Position numbers and translations under genes: made by a program. Shown one piece after another: positions 1 through 6,250 of a DNA stretch of 38,709 nt (its first letter is position 1; the number at the start of each line of letters is the position of its first letter). The stretch comes from Candidatus Bipolaricaulota bacterium (lineage in GTDB: Bacteria > Bipolaricaulota > Bipolaricaulia > Bipolaricaulales > Bipolaricaulaceae): assembly GCA_014361055.1 (NCBI GenBank), contig JACIWI010000015.1:1-38709 (forward strand), given 5' to 3'. Below the pieces are notes generated by a model. The model was given only the letters and a program-made list of their open reading frames with translations, was not told the DNA's origin and did not search any database.

Positions 1-1276
1 GCAGGTACACGTCGGGCACCGGGGTGGGGGCGCCCGTCTCGCGGAACAGCGTCTCAAGCAGGGCCCCCTGCCGGGCGAGGACGTCCTCGATCGGTCGCCC
101 GCGAAGCACGATCTCGGTGAACGCGTCCAGGTACACTTTGTTGAACTCGCCCGACCGGGCGCCGAACCCGCCGGGGATGATGGACACCAAGAGATCGGGA
201 GCCGCGGACTGCACGGCTACCCCATCGGCGAGGACCTTGAGCCCGCCGGTGGGCACCGCCCCGGCGGCCTCGGCGACCACCGGGAAGAACCCCACGCCCT
301 GCAAGATCGCGACCTGCGTGGAGGGGCGGGTCAGGTACTCGATGAGCAGGTAAGCCCCGGCCGGATCGGGCGAGGTCTTGGGGATGGCGAGGCCGGCGAG
401 CACGGTGATCACGCCACGGCCCTTGGGGCCCGCCGGAGCAGGCAAGACCACGAAGTCATCCGGACGCTCCAGGATCGCCGTCTTCACCCGGGCGGTGTGG
501 TCCCACGCGATCCAGACCTCCTCCGAGAGGAGTGCCGTGTCCATCGAGTCAAGGGTCGGCGCGGATGGGCTGACGTACTCCCAGAGCTCCTTCAGGTACT
601 GCCACATCGCCACCGCTTCCGGCGAGTTGAACTTCTTGGCCTGGGCCCCGGTGAAGGACGGGTAGAGATAACCGTGGAGGAACCGGTGGAGCAAGGCCCG
701 TGGGCCGGCGGGGATGCCGAGCCGCTTTTCCCCGGTGGCCTGGTAGACGTTCTTCGCCCACTCCAGAAGCACATCGTAGGTGAGGCCCTCGGTAGCCATC
801 CGGCCTGGCAGGTACGCCAGCGCCTTCTTGTTGGCCACCAGCACGTACGTGGCCTGCATCCAGGGGATGTAGGCCTGGGCGCCGTCAATGCGCCCGAGCT
901 CCACGAACGTCTTGGCCAGGGTGCGGTCGCCCAACCCCTCAAGCTGGCTCAGTTCCGCGCTCAGGTCCTTGAGCGCCGTGTGGTACACGAGGAAGTTCCC
1001 GTGCAGGTCGCCGACCAAATCCAGCGACCCCTTCCCGGCTTGATACTCGGCGAGAATACGATTGGTCAACTCCGGCTCCTCCGCCCCCAGGAAAACGACG
1101 CGGATGCCGGTGGCCTGCGTGAACGGCGGGAGGAGCTCTGTGCGGGCCCACTCCGCCTCGGTGATCGGCCGCATTTGCGTGGACATGAACGTCAGGTCCG
1201 GCGAGGCAACCCCGGCCGTGACACCGACGCTCACCAACAATCCGATGAACAACCACCGCATGTTCCACCTCTTCAT
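1..1276 (-). CDS. ABC transporter extracellular solute-binding protein, family 1 (3' end cut by window)
   Basis: The frame stays open from ATG at 1276 to base 1, giving about 425 residues without a stop, so the C-terminus lies outside. The N-terminus is a signal peptide: MKRWNMRW, a hydrophobic stretch (LFIGLLVSVGVTAGVA), then mature sequence from about residue 26. The remainder has the look of SBP_bac_1 carbohydrate receptors: an early TGIRVVFLG strand, a YIPWMQATYVLVANKKAL segment, and a hinge-like stretch near GLAIPKTSPDPAGAYLLIEYL. Such proteins capture sugars in the periplasm and deliver them to a two-permease ABC importer. Those permeases would be expected past base 1. The start is fixed by an AGAGGAGGG Shine-Dalgarno 8 bases upstream. 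An in-frame ATG at 1261 is less well placed. The gene is divergent from the glycosyltransferase at 1498 and has its own promoter. The substrate cannot be told. Confidence 0.85.
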   Translation of the reverse strand, partial: MKRWNMRWLFIGLLVSVGVTAGVASPDLTFMSTQMRPITEAEWARTELLPPFTQATGIRVVFLGAEEPELTNRILAEYQAGKGSLDLVGDLHGNFLVYHTALKDLSAELSQLEGLGDRTLAKTFVELGRIDGAQAYIPWMQATYVLVANKKALAYLPGRMATEGLTYDVLLEWAKNVYQATGEKRLGIPAGPRALLHRFLHGYLYPSFTGAQAKKFNSPEAVAMWQYLKELWEYVSPSAPTLDSMDTALLSEEVWIAWDHTARVKTAILERPDDFVVLPAPAGPKGRGVITVLAGLAIPKTSPDPAGAYLLIEYLTRPSTQVAILQGVGFFPVVAEAAGAVPTGGLKVLADGVAVQSAAPDLLVSIIPGGFGARSGEFNKVYLDAFTEIVLRGRPIEDVLARQGALLETLFRETGAPTPVPDVYL

Positions 1277-1361
1277 CTTGAATTCCCTCCTCTTGCATCT
1301 GAGATTGGACTTGGTTCCTGATCCCTCCTTGGATTCACCCCCCTTCCTGTGGAGTAAATCC

Positions 1362-1390
1362 AGGTTACCGGTTGTGGTAGCGCCTGTCAA
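1362..1390 (-). promoter_or_regulatory. Sigma70-type promoter of the solute-binding protein gene
   Basis: On the minus strand TTGACA (1390-1385) is followed after exactly 17 bases by TAACCT (1367-1362). Transcription would begin near 1355, leaving a leader of about 80 bases with a strong Shine-Dalgarno before ATG 1276. This contrasts with the leaderless starts elsewhere in the window. Confidence 0.65.
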
Positions 1391-1472
1391 CCGAGCGGGA
1401 AAGGGCGTCCCCTCGCTTTCGTTCGCATACGCGTTAAGTCCCGACGGCGCCCTTAGGCGGCGGGCATGGACG

Positions 1473-1478
1473 TATAAT
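1473..1478 (+). promoter_or_regulatory. -10 element of the glycosyltransferase gene
   Basis: A perfect TATAAT lies 19 bases before ATG 1498. No good -35 is seen at 16-18 bases upstream. The transcript would start near 1485 and carry only about a dozen leader bases, which contain AGGGGGAGGT directly before the ATG. Confidence 0.55.
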
Positions 1479-1497
1479 CGTGACCTCAGGGGGAGGT

Positions 1498-2835
1498 ATG
1501 ACACGGATTGGAATCTGCCATTTTCGCGTCGGGGAAACAGACGGCGTGTCGCTGGAGATCGACAAATGCCGGCGGGTCCTCCAGCGGTTGGGGCACCAGA
1601 TCTTCTTGTGCGCCGGGCGCTGCGGGAGCGGTGCAGGGGCGTTTGTCATCCCAGAACTCGCCCTCGACCATCCAGAGGTTGTTCAGATTCGCAAGAACGC
1701 GTTCCAGCGCCTGGCGGATTACCCGTCCGAGGACGCTCTCCGCAACCACATCGAGGACGTGGCGGCACGGGTCGAGGCGGGGGTCAGACGGTTCGTGGCC
1801 AGCTTCGGCCTCGATCTCCTCATCGTGCACAACATATGGGCGCTCCCGACCAATCTTCCCGCCACGATCGGGGTGTGGCGAGCCGTTCAGGATCTTCACT
1901 TGTCGGCGATCGCCCATCATCACGACTTCTACTGGGAGAAGGACGATTACCGCAGCCCCACGTGCCCATTGGTGCGAGACCTGCTTGCTGAGCACTATCC
2001 ACCCCGCAGTCCTCGCGTGACGCACGTCGTCATCAACCGCCTTGCCCAAGAGGAATTGCGCCACCGTGGGGTGCCCGCGGTGGTGGTGCCCAACGTGTTT
2101 GACTTCAGTACTCCGCTGATCCGGGACGATCTTTCCGCCAGCTTCCCGGAGCGGATGGGCCTTTCCCCGGCGGAGGTGGTGTTCCTCCAGGCGACGCGGG
2201 TGGTCCGCCGGAAGGGGATCGAGATCGCGGTAGAACTCGTAGCGCGGCTCGCCTTGCCCGAATACCAGGGGGCCCTAACCCAGCGCGTGCGCGCCCGCGG
2301 AGGCAGCTCCCGAGCCCGACCGGTGCTCCTTCTCCCCAACCTGGTAGAGGACCCGGAGTACTGCGCCGCCCTCCAAGAGCGGATCGCCCAGCGGGAAGTA
2401 GACGCCCGGTTCGTGTCGGACCAGGTGGCTTTGGAACGAGAGCCGCCCCGGTTCTCGTTCTGGGATGCCTACCTCTGCGCCGACCTCGTCACCTACCCCT
2501 CGCTCCAGGAGGGGTGGGGGAATCAGCTCCTGGAGGCGATCTGGGCGAAGCTACCTGTGGCGCTCTATGAATACCCGGTGTTCCGCTCCGACATCGCCCC
2601 GGTGGGGTTCCGGTACGTGTCGCTGGGGAGTAGCCACGAGTGGGATGAGATGGGCTTCGCCCGGGTGCCTGAGCCCGTTTTGCGCCGGGCAGCACGGGAG
2701 GTCGCCGATCTCCTGGCGAGCCCGGACCACTACCGGCAGGTCGTCGAGCACAACTTCGCGCTGGGTAAGACCCACTTCTCCCTCGAAACCCTGGCCAGGC
2801 ACCTGGACCGACTGGTGACGGCCGCCCTCGGTTGA
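1498..2835 (+). CDS. Glycosyltransferase, GT4-like
   Basis: A 445-residue cytosolic GT-B fold glycosyltransferase. The N-terminal half begins MTRIGICHFRV, has the Rossmann-like stretch FGLDLLIVHNIWALPTNLP and the acceptor-side motif HHHDFYWEK. A linker VVVPNVFDFSTP leads into the C-terminal donor-binding half: LQATRVVRRKGIEIAVELV near residue 235 (the family's phosphate-binding R..RKG motif) and the E-x7-E-type region YPSLQEGWGNQLLEAIWAKLPV near residue 340. Sequences with this HHHDFYWE/VPNVFDF signature have been linked to synthesis of glycerate- or glucosyl-type compatible solutes in thermophiles. That link is from memory and the exact sugar is not shown here. ATG 1498 follows a purine-rich AGGGGGAGGT; the in-frame GTG at 1480 overlaps the promoter and is unlikely. 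The next gene, a sugar-nucleotide pyrophosphorylase, could supply the donor, but it has its own promoter. Confidence 0.8.
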   Translation: MTRIGICHFRVGETDGVSLEIDKCRRVLQRLGHQIFLCAGRCGSGAGAFVIPELALDHPEVVQIRKNAFQRLADYPSEDALRNHIEDVAARVEAGVRRFVASFGLDLLIVHNIWALPTNLPATIGVWRAVQDLHLSAIAHHHDFYWEKDDYRSPTCPLVRDLLAEHYPPRSPRVTHVVINRLAQEELRHRGVPAVVVPNVFDFSTPLIRDDLSASFPERMGLSPAEVVFLQATRVVRRKGIEIAVELVARLALPEYQGALTQRVRARGGSSRARPVLLLPNLVEDPEYCAALQERIAQREVDARFVSDQVALEREPPRFSFWDAYLCADLVTYPSLQEGWGNQLLEAIWAKLPVALYEYPVFRSDIAPVGFRYVSLGSSHEWDEMGFARVPEPVLRRAAREVADLLASPDHYRQVVEHNFALGKTHFSLETLARHLDRLVTAALG

Positions 2836-2845
2836 TGCCCGGCTG

Positions 2846-2874
2846 TTGACGGCCCTGGAGCCCGGCAGTAGATT
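2846..2874 (+). promoter_or_regulatory. Promoter of nucleotidyltransferase gene, leaderless type
   Basis: TTGACG (2846-2851), 17-base spacer, TAGATT (2869-2874). The GTG start at 2884 is 9 bases past the -10, so the transcript should begin at or within a base or two of the start codon. No Shine-Dalgarno is present. Confidence 0.7.
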
Positions 2875-2883
2875 GGGAACACG

Positions 2884-3780
2884 GTGCGCACGATCATCCT
2901 CGCCGGTGGGTACGCGAAGCGGCTGTGGCCGATCACCTGGGATCGGCCGAAGCCCCTCCTCCCCGTGGCCGGGAAGCCCATCTTGGATTGGATCATGGGC
3001 CGGCTCCCCGACTCCGATCGCCCGATCCTTTCCGTGAACCGGCGGTTCGCCGCGGCGTTCGCCGCTTGGGCGAAGGGGCGTCCGGTGGAGCTGGTGGTGG
3101 AGGAGACCCGGTCCGAGGAAGAGAAACTCGGGGCCATGGGGGCCCTGGCGTACCTCGTGGACCGCCTGGGGCTGGACGACGACCTGCTTGTGATCGGCGG
3201 GGATAACCTGTTCGAGCTCGATCTCGCTGGGTTCGTAGGCGCGTTCCGGGGCCGGACGCTCGTCGCCCTCTACGACCTCGGCGACCGGAGCCAGGCCCGC
3301 CTCCGGTACGGGGTGGCCGTGGTCCAGGGGGACAAGGTCGTCGAGTTCCAGGAGAAGCCCGAGGTCCCCCGCTCCAGCCTCGCCAGCACCGCCTGCTTTT
3401 TGTTCCCGCGCCATGTCCTTCCTCGATTCCGGGAGTTCCTCGGCGAGGCCCCGGCCCGCCATGACACCCCGGGCTACTTCCTGGAGTGGCTCCTTTCCCG
3501 GGAGCCGATCGAGGCGTTCACCTTTCGCGGAGGCTGGTACGACATCGGTGGCCGCGAGACCTACATCGAGGCCAACCTCCGCCACACCGGGGGGGCGAGC
3601 TGGATCCACCCCGGGGCGGAGGTGGTGGACTCGGCCGTGGAACGCTCGGTGGTCCTCGGCCCGTGTGAGATCAGGAGCTCCTTCCTCTCCGGGTGCGTGG
3701 TGGACGAGGGGGCGCGCCTCATCGGGGTCGAGCTCCGCAACGCCCTGGTGGGCCGAACCACCTGGGTGAGCGGGGGCTAG
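2884..3780 (+). CDS. NDP-sugar pyrophosphorylase (nucleotidyltransferase)
   Basis: 298 residues. The enzyme would join a sugar-1-phosphate to an NTP to make a nucleotide sugar in the cytosol. The N-terminal signature is TIILAGGYAKRLWPITWDRP followed by KPLLPVAGKP: the glycine loop and the catalytic Lys of the NTP_transferase fold, although the usual G-T-R is replaced here by A-K-R. VIGGDNLFELDL near residue 105 is the metal/nucleotide Asp motif. GVAVVQGDKVVEFQEKP and GGWYDIGGRETYIEAN are typical of the sugar-binding half. The last 60 residues (WIHPGAEVVDSAVERSVVLGPCEI) form a short left-handed helix of hexapeptide repeats. The start is the GTG placed by a leaderless promoter. Nucleotide and sugar specificity cannot be read from the sequence; donor supply for the preceding glycosyltransferase is an inference from adjacency. 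Confidence 0.82.
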   Translation: MRTIILAGGYAKRLWPITWDRPKPLLPVAGKPILDWIMGRLPDSDRPILSVNRRFAAAFAAWAKGRPVELVVEETRSEEEKLGAMGALAYLVDRLGLDDDLLVIGGDNLFELDLAGFVGAFRGRTLVALYDLGDRSQARLRYGVAVVQGDKVVEFQEKPEVPRSSLASTACFLFPRHVLPRFREFLGEAPARHDTPGYFLEWLLSREPIEAFTFRGGWYDIGGRETYIEANLRHTGGASWIHPGAEVVDSAVERSVVLGPCEIRSSFLSGCVVDEGARLIGVELRNALVGRTTWVSGG

Positions 3781-3794
3781 CCGACCCCAGAGGC

Positions 3795-3824
3795 TTGACA
3801 CGCCCCGACTTCCGGTACTAGGAT
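3795..3824 (+). promoter_or_regulatory. Promoter of the riboswitch-controlled gene
   Basis: TTGACA (3795-3800), 18-base spacer, TAGGAT (3819-3824). Transcription would start near 3831, a few bases before the aptamer. Confidence 0.65.
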
Positions 3825-3838
3825 GACGATACCACCCG

Positions 3839-3916
3839 AATGGGCAAACCCGGCGAAAGCCGGGGACGCAAAGTCACGGGTCTAAGGGGTGACCTAGGAT
3901 GGCCGGACTGCCGAAG
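3839..3916 (+). ncRNA. Cyclic-di-GMP-I (GEMM-I) riboswitch aptamer
   Basis: All the landmarks of the type I c-di-GMP aptamer are present in order. GGGCAAACC (3842-3850) is followed by a 6-bp stem CCCGGC/GCCGGG closed by a GAAA tetraloop (3849-3864), then GGGACGCAAAG (3863-3873), then CGGGTCTAAGG (3877-3887). The second hairpin pairs GTCA (3873-3876) with TGGC (3900-3903) and AGG (3885-3887) with CCT (3893-3895) around a GGTGA loop. P1 closes with GGCA (3843-3846) to TGCC (3909-3912), followed by GAA. The ATG at 3899 and its Shine-Dalgarno-like AAGGGG (3884-3889) lie inside the second hairpin, so ligand binding should hide the start. That would make it a translational OFF switch. The overlap is seen; the direction of control is inferred. 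Confidence 0.88.
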
Positions 3917-4720
3917 GTGGCGTTGCATCTTGGCGCGATGGTGTTGATCGGGGCGATCCTGGTGGGCGGGCTGAGCCGTGCCCAGGAGACGCCAGGAGCG
4001 CCAACGCTTGAGGATCTGATCGCCCGCATCGAGACGGCACAGACCCTTTCCGCTGAAGAGAAGAGCCAGGTGGTGGGTTCCCTTTCCGCGGCGGTGACCG
4101 GTGGGTACCTCACGACAGCGCAAGCGTTGGCGTGGTTGGACACGGTCCAGCTCGAGGCGCTGACCCCGGAGGCGGCGGAGTTCGCAGTCGAGGCCCTCAC
4201 GATGGCGGTTGCCGCGCTGACGACGGGGCGGGTGGACCCCGAGGGCGCGCTGACCGCGTTGGCCGTGGCGACGACGGCCCAGGATCTGGCGCTGCTCAAG
4301 ACGATGCTCGCGGAGCTGGCCGCCCCGCCGGGGATCAGCCAGGCCCTGGCCAATGTGGCCACTGGTTACGACAAGGCCACCATCGCCACGCTGCTCGACG
4401 AGACACAGGAGCTCATCCTGGATGGCGTCCCGCCGGGGATCGTGCTCCGGGTGGCCAAGGACGCGCTTCGTTCCCAGACCGACTTGACCACGCTCCAGGA
4501 GGGGCTGGCCACGTTGGGGACCCTGATCGCCGACGGGACGGCGCCGGGCCGCGCGGCAAATCAAATCGTGGAAAACGGACACCGTGGCCAAAACCGCGAG
4601 CATGAGCGAAACCAAAACGCGCACCAGGGTCCCGGGTTCGCCCCAGAGGAAGAGGAGGAGCGCAACCAGAACGCCGCTGAGCACGGCCAAGGCAATCCCG
4701 GAAAAGGGAACAAAGGCTGA
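3899..4720 (+). CDS. Secreted protein of unknown function under c-di-GMP riboswitch control
   Basis: 273 residues from ATG 3899. I do not recognise a family. Residues 1-28 form a signal peptide (hydrophobic MVLIGAILVGGL, cleavage near SRAQ-E). The middle (about 35-215) is rich in Ala, Leu and Thr and predicted helical, with repeated phrases such as EALTPEAAEFAVEALTMAV and LIARIETAQTLS. The last 60 residues switch abruptly to a polar tail rich in Asn, Gln, Glu, His and Gly, ending GNPGKGNKG. The leader RNA is a c-di-GMP-I aptamer, so the product is probably linked to surface attachment, matrix or appendages, but only by that regulation. The start is uncertain. ATG 3899 has a spaced AAGGGG but sits in the aptamer; in-frame GTG 3917 and ATG 3938 lie past it and lack a clear ribosome site. 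Confidence 0.65.
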   Translation: MAGLPKVALHLGAMVLIGAILVGGLSRAQETPGAPTLEDLIARIETAQTLSAEEKSQVVGSLSAAVTGGYLTTAQALAWLDTVQLEALTPEAAEFAVEALTMAVAALTTGRVDPEGALTALAVATTAQDLALLKTMLAELAAPPGISQALANVATGYDKATIATLLDETQELILDGVPPGIVLRVAKDALRSQTDLTTLQEGLATLGTLIADGTAPGRAANQIVENGHRGQNREHERNQNAHQGPGFAPEEEEERNQNAAEHGQGNPGKGNKG

Positions 4721-4793
4721 TCTCCTGCGCTCCTACTTTCGGGCGCCTAGCCGCGGTCCCTGCCGTAGGGATACGGGACATCACCGGCACCTG

Positions 4794-4806
4794 CGGTACG
4801 ATACCG
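4794..4806 (+). promoter_or_regulatory. -10 element and overlapping palindrome before the first nagA
   Basis: TACGAT (4797-4802) lies 7 bases before ATG 4810, giving a leaderless arrangement, with a weak GGGACA (4775-4780) as -35. The -10 is embedded in a perfect inverted repeat, CGGTA-CGA-TACCG (4794-4806), placed where a repressor would block RNA polymerase. The regulator is unknown; the GntR protein at 6251 is one candidate. Confidence 0.5.
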
Positions 4807-4809
4807 GCG

Positions 4810-5958
4810 ATGGCCGATCTATGGCTGCGCGGCGGGGAGCTGGTGACCCCACACGGACTCGTTGGCGGAGATTGCCTGATCCGAGACGGGAAGATCGCGG
4901 CGGTTGGCCGTGTGGACGCCGAGCCTGCCAGTGCCGAGGTCCTCGATGCGGGCGGCTGCTACGTGGCCCCGGGGTTCATCGACCTCCACGTCCACGGCGG
5001 GGGCGGGGCCGAGTTCATGGACGCAACCCCGGACGCGGTAGGGACGATCGCGACCTTCCACGCCGCCCATGGGACGACCACGCTCCTCGCGGGCCTCCTC
5101 CCCGCGCCCGCGGACACGATGCGACGGGCGATGATCGCGGTGAGCGAAGCCGCCCCTTGCGGGATCGCCGGCGTGTACCTGGAGGGGCCGTTCGTCCCGC
5201 CCAGCAAGCCAGGCGCCCTCGATGGGCGCTGGTTCCTCACCCCTTCACCGGACGCGTTCCGGAACCTTGTTCACGGCCATGAACGCCTGGTCAAGGTGGT
5301 GACCCTCGCCCCCGAACTCCCGGGGGCAGACGAACTTCTGCGGGAGGTCCTGGCGGTGGGGGCGGTGCCGGCCATCGGGCATACCGCGGCCACCTACGAG
5401 GAGACCATGGCCGCCCTAAGGTGCGGGGCCCAGCACTTCACCCACCTCTGGAACGCCATGAGCGGCCTCCATCACCGTGAGCCGGGGGCCGTGGGGGCGG
5501 CCCTGGACACGGACGCCTGGGTCGAGCTCATCGTGGACGGGGTACATCTCCATCCGGCAACGGTGCGCCTCATGGCCAAGGCCAAGGGATTCGATCGGAT
5601 CTGCTTGGTCACCGACGCCATCGGCGCTGCCGGCCTTCCCGATGGGGACTATGCGCTCGCGGGGCTTCCGGTCCACGTTCACGATGGAGTCGCCCGGCTC
5701 GCCGACGGGACCCTGGCCGGAAGCACCCTCACCATGGACCGGGCGGTGCGGAACTTCATGGAGTTCACCGGGTGCTCGCTCCCCGAGGCAGTGCGCTGCG
5801 CCACCCTCAACCCGGCCCGGCTCCTCGGGATCGCCGATCGAAAGGGAAGCCTGGGGGTGGGAAAGGACGCGGACATCGTCGTTTTCGACGCGGGCCTTAC
5901 CGTCCACTACACCATCCGGGGAGGGGAGATCGTGTATGGCTGGGGTCATCGCCGTTGA
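4810..5958 (+). CDS. nagA: N-acetylglucosamine-6-phosphate deacetylase (first copy)
   Basis: 382 residues, the usual NagA length. It hydrolyses GlcNAc-6-P to glucosamine-6-P and acetate in the cytosol. Amidohydrolase landmarks are intact: metal-binding HVHG in APGFIDLHVHGGGGAEFMD (about residue 57), the Glu of YLEGPFV (about 125), GHTAA (about 195), HFTHLWNAMSGLHHREPG (about 214-232), DGVHLHP, and the catalytic Asp in LVTDAIG. The C-terminal beta-sandwich has LAGSTLTMDRAVRN and GKDADIVVFD. The start is placed by a leaderless promoter, with no Shine-Dalgarno. It is a clear paralogue of the copy at 15230 (near-identical opening MADLW, same GGGGAEFMD and GLHHREPG blocks). Immediately downstream lie decayed ends of nagB and polA rather than a working nagB, so this copy appears stranded from its former partner. 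Confidence 0.93.
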   Translation: MADLWLRGGELVTPHGLVGGDCLIRDGKIAAVGRVDAEPASAEVLDAGGCYVAPGFIDLHVHGGGGAEFMDATPDAVGTIATFHAAHGTTTLLAGLLPAPADTMRRAMIAVSEAAPCGIAGVYLEGPFVPPSKPGALDGRWFLTPSPDAFRNLVHGHERLVKVVTLAPELPGADELLREVLAVGAVPAIGHTAATYEETMAALRCGAQHFTHLWNAMSGLHHREPGAVGAALDTDAWVELIVDGVHLHPATVRLMAKAKGFDRICLVTDAIGAAGLPDGDYALAGLPVHVHDGVARLADGTLAGSTLTMDRAVRNFMEFTGCSLPEAVRCATLNPARLLGIADRKGSLGVGKDADIVVFDAGLTVHYTIRGGEIVYGWGHRR

Positions 5959-5984
5959 GCACCGCGGATTGACCTAGACAATGG

Positions 5985-6078
5985 CGGGTGTTCGCAAATC
6001 CACTTCCGTCCCGATCTTGTTCAACGAAACCGGCACCCCGTCGCCGAGCGGACCGCGGCCCAGGACCGCCAGCTCTAG
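5985..6078 (+). pseudogene. Decayed 3' end of a nagB-like gene
   Basis: Read in the frame ending at TAG 6076-6078, the end is VAERTAAQDRQL-stop, beside VADRAAARGLAG-stop in the intact nagB. A little earlier RPDLV stands where nagB has HPNLTV, preceded by CSQIHF versus ASILQL, with a few extra codons between. The TAG overlaps the stop of the polA remnant on the other strand through a CTAG, exactly as the intact nagB and polA do at 17115-17118. Similarity is short and partial; its position next to the polA remnant is the main support. Confidence 0.5.
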
Positions 6079-6183
6079 AGTTCGCCCCAGTTTTGGCCGA
6101 GCGTCATGAGTCGCGGCCGAGCCCTGGATCGGGGTGTTGATCGCGTTCCTGCGGTCCGCCGCGCCCTCTTCCACCGCTATCGC
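6075..6183 (-). pseudogene. Remnant of a polA 3' end
   Basis: Bases 6113-6160 are identical over 48 bases to 17341-17388 of the intact polA and encode ADRRNAINTPIQGSA of the polymerase domain. The last codons before the TAG (6077-6075) read LGQNWGEL, against LGKSWGDL in the intact gene. The distance between these two blocks is 188 bases shorter than in polA, a frame-breaking deletion. On the upstream side the sequence jumps from CGGTCCGCC (17380-17388 equivalent) to what follows the second CGGTCCGCC of polA (17462-17470), an 82-base loss between 9-base direct repeats. It is plainly non-functional. Confidence 0.85.
6113..6160 (+). repeat. 48-base perfect direct repeat, copy 1
   Basis: Identical and in the same orientation to 17341-17388 inside polA. 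The two copies bracket 11.2 kb carrying the whole gntR-to-nagB operon. Copy 1 sits in the polA remnant. Confidence 0.95.
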
Positions 6184-6215
6184 CAATGGCGTCCCCCCGC
6201 CCTCCGGAGCCGCGC

Positions 6216-6244
6216 TTGACACAAGGAACGTGCTGGGCTATTAT
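6216..6244 (+). promoter_or_regulatory. Strong promoter of the amino-sugar operon, leaderless type
   Basis: TTGACA (6216-6221), 17-base spacer, TATTAT (6239-6244). This is the closest match to the sigma70 consensus in the window. The first in-frame start, GTG 6251, lies 6 bases past the -10. Confidence 0.8.
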
Positions 6245-6250
6245 GCAAAC

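Larger units (their letters stand above)
5959..6250. other. Intergenic stretch holding gene remnants and the gntR promoter
   Basis: No intact gene is visible. About 5985-6078 resembles the 3' end of nagB on the plus strand. 6075 to about 6183 is a shortened polA 3' end on the minus strand. The gntR promoter occupies 6216-6244. Confidence 0.7.

Noticed and set aside
939-1298. Open frame from ATG 1298 on the minus strand in the leader of the solute-binding gene
   Set aside because: It is out of frame with the signal-peptide-bearing protein and has no ribosome site of its own.
3765-3785. GGGG...CCCC pairing after the nucleotidyltransferase as a terminator
   Set aside because: The stem is only four pairs and no T-run follows.
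4757-4771. Small hairpin TCCCT/AGGGA before the first nagA
   Set aside because: Five pairs, no T-run; too weak to call a terminator.
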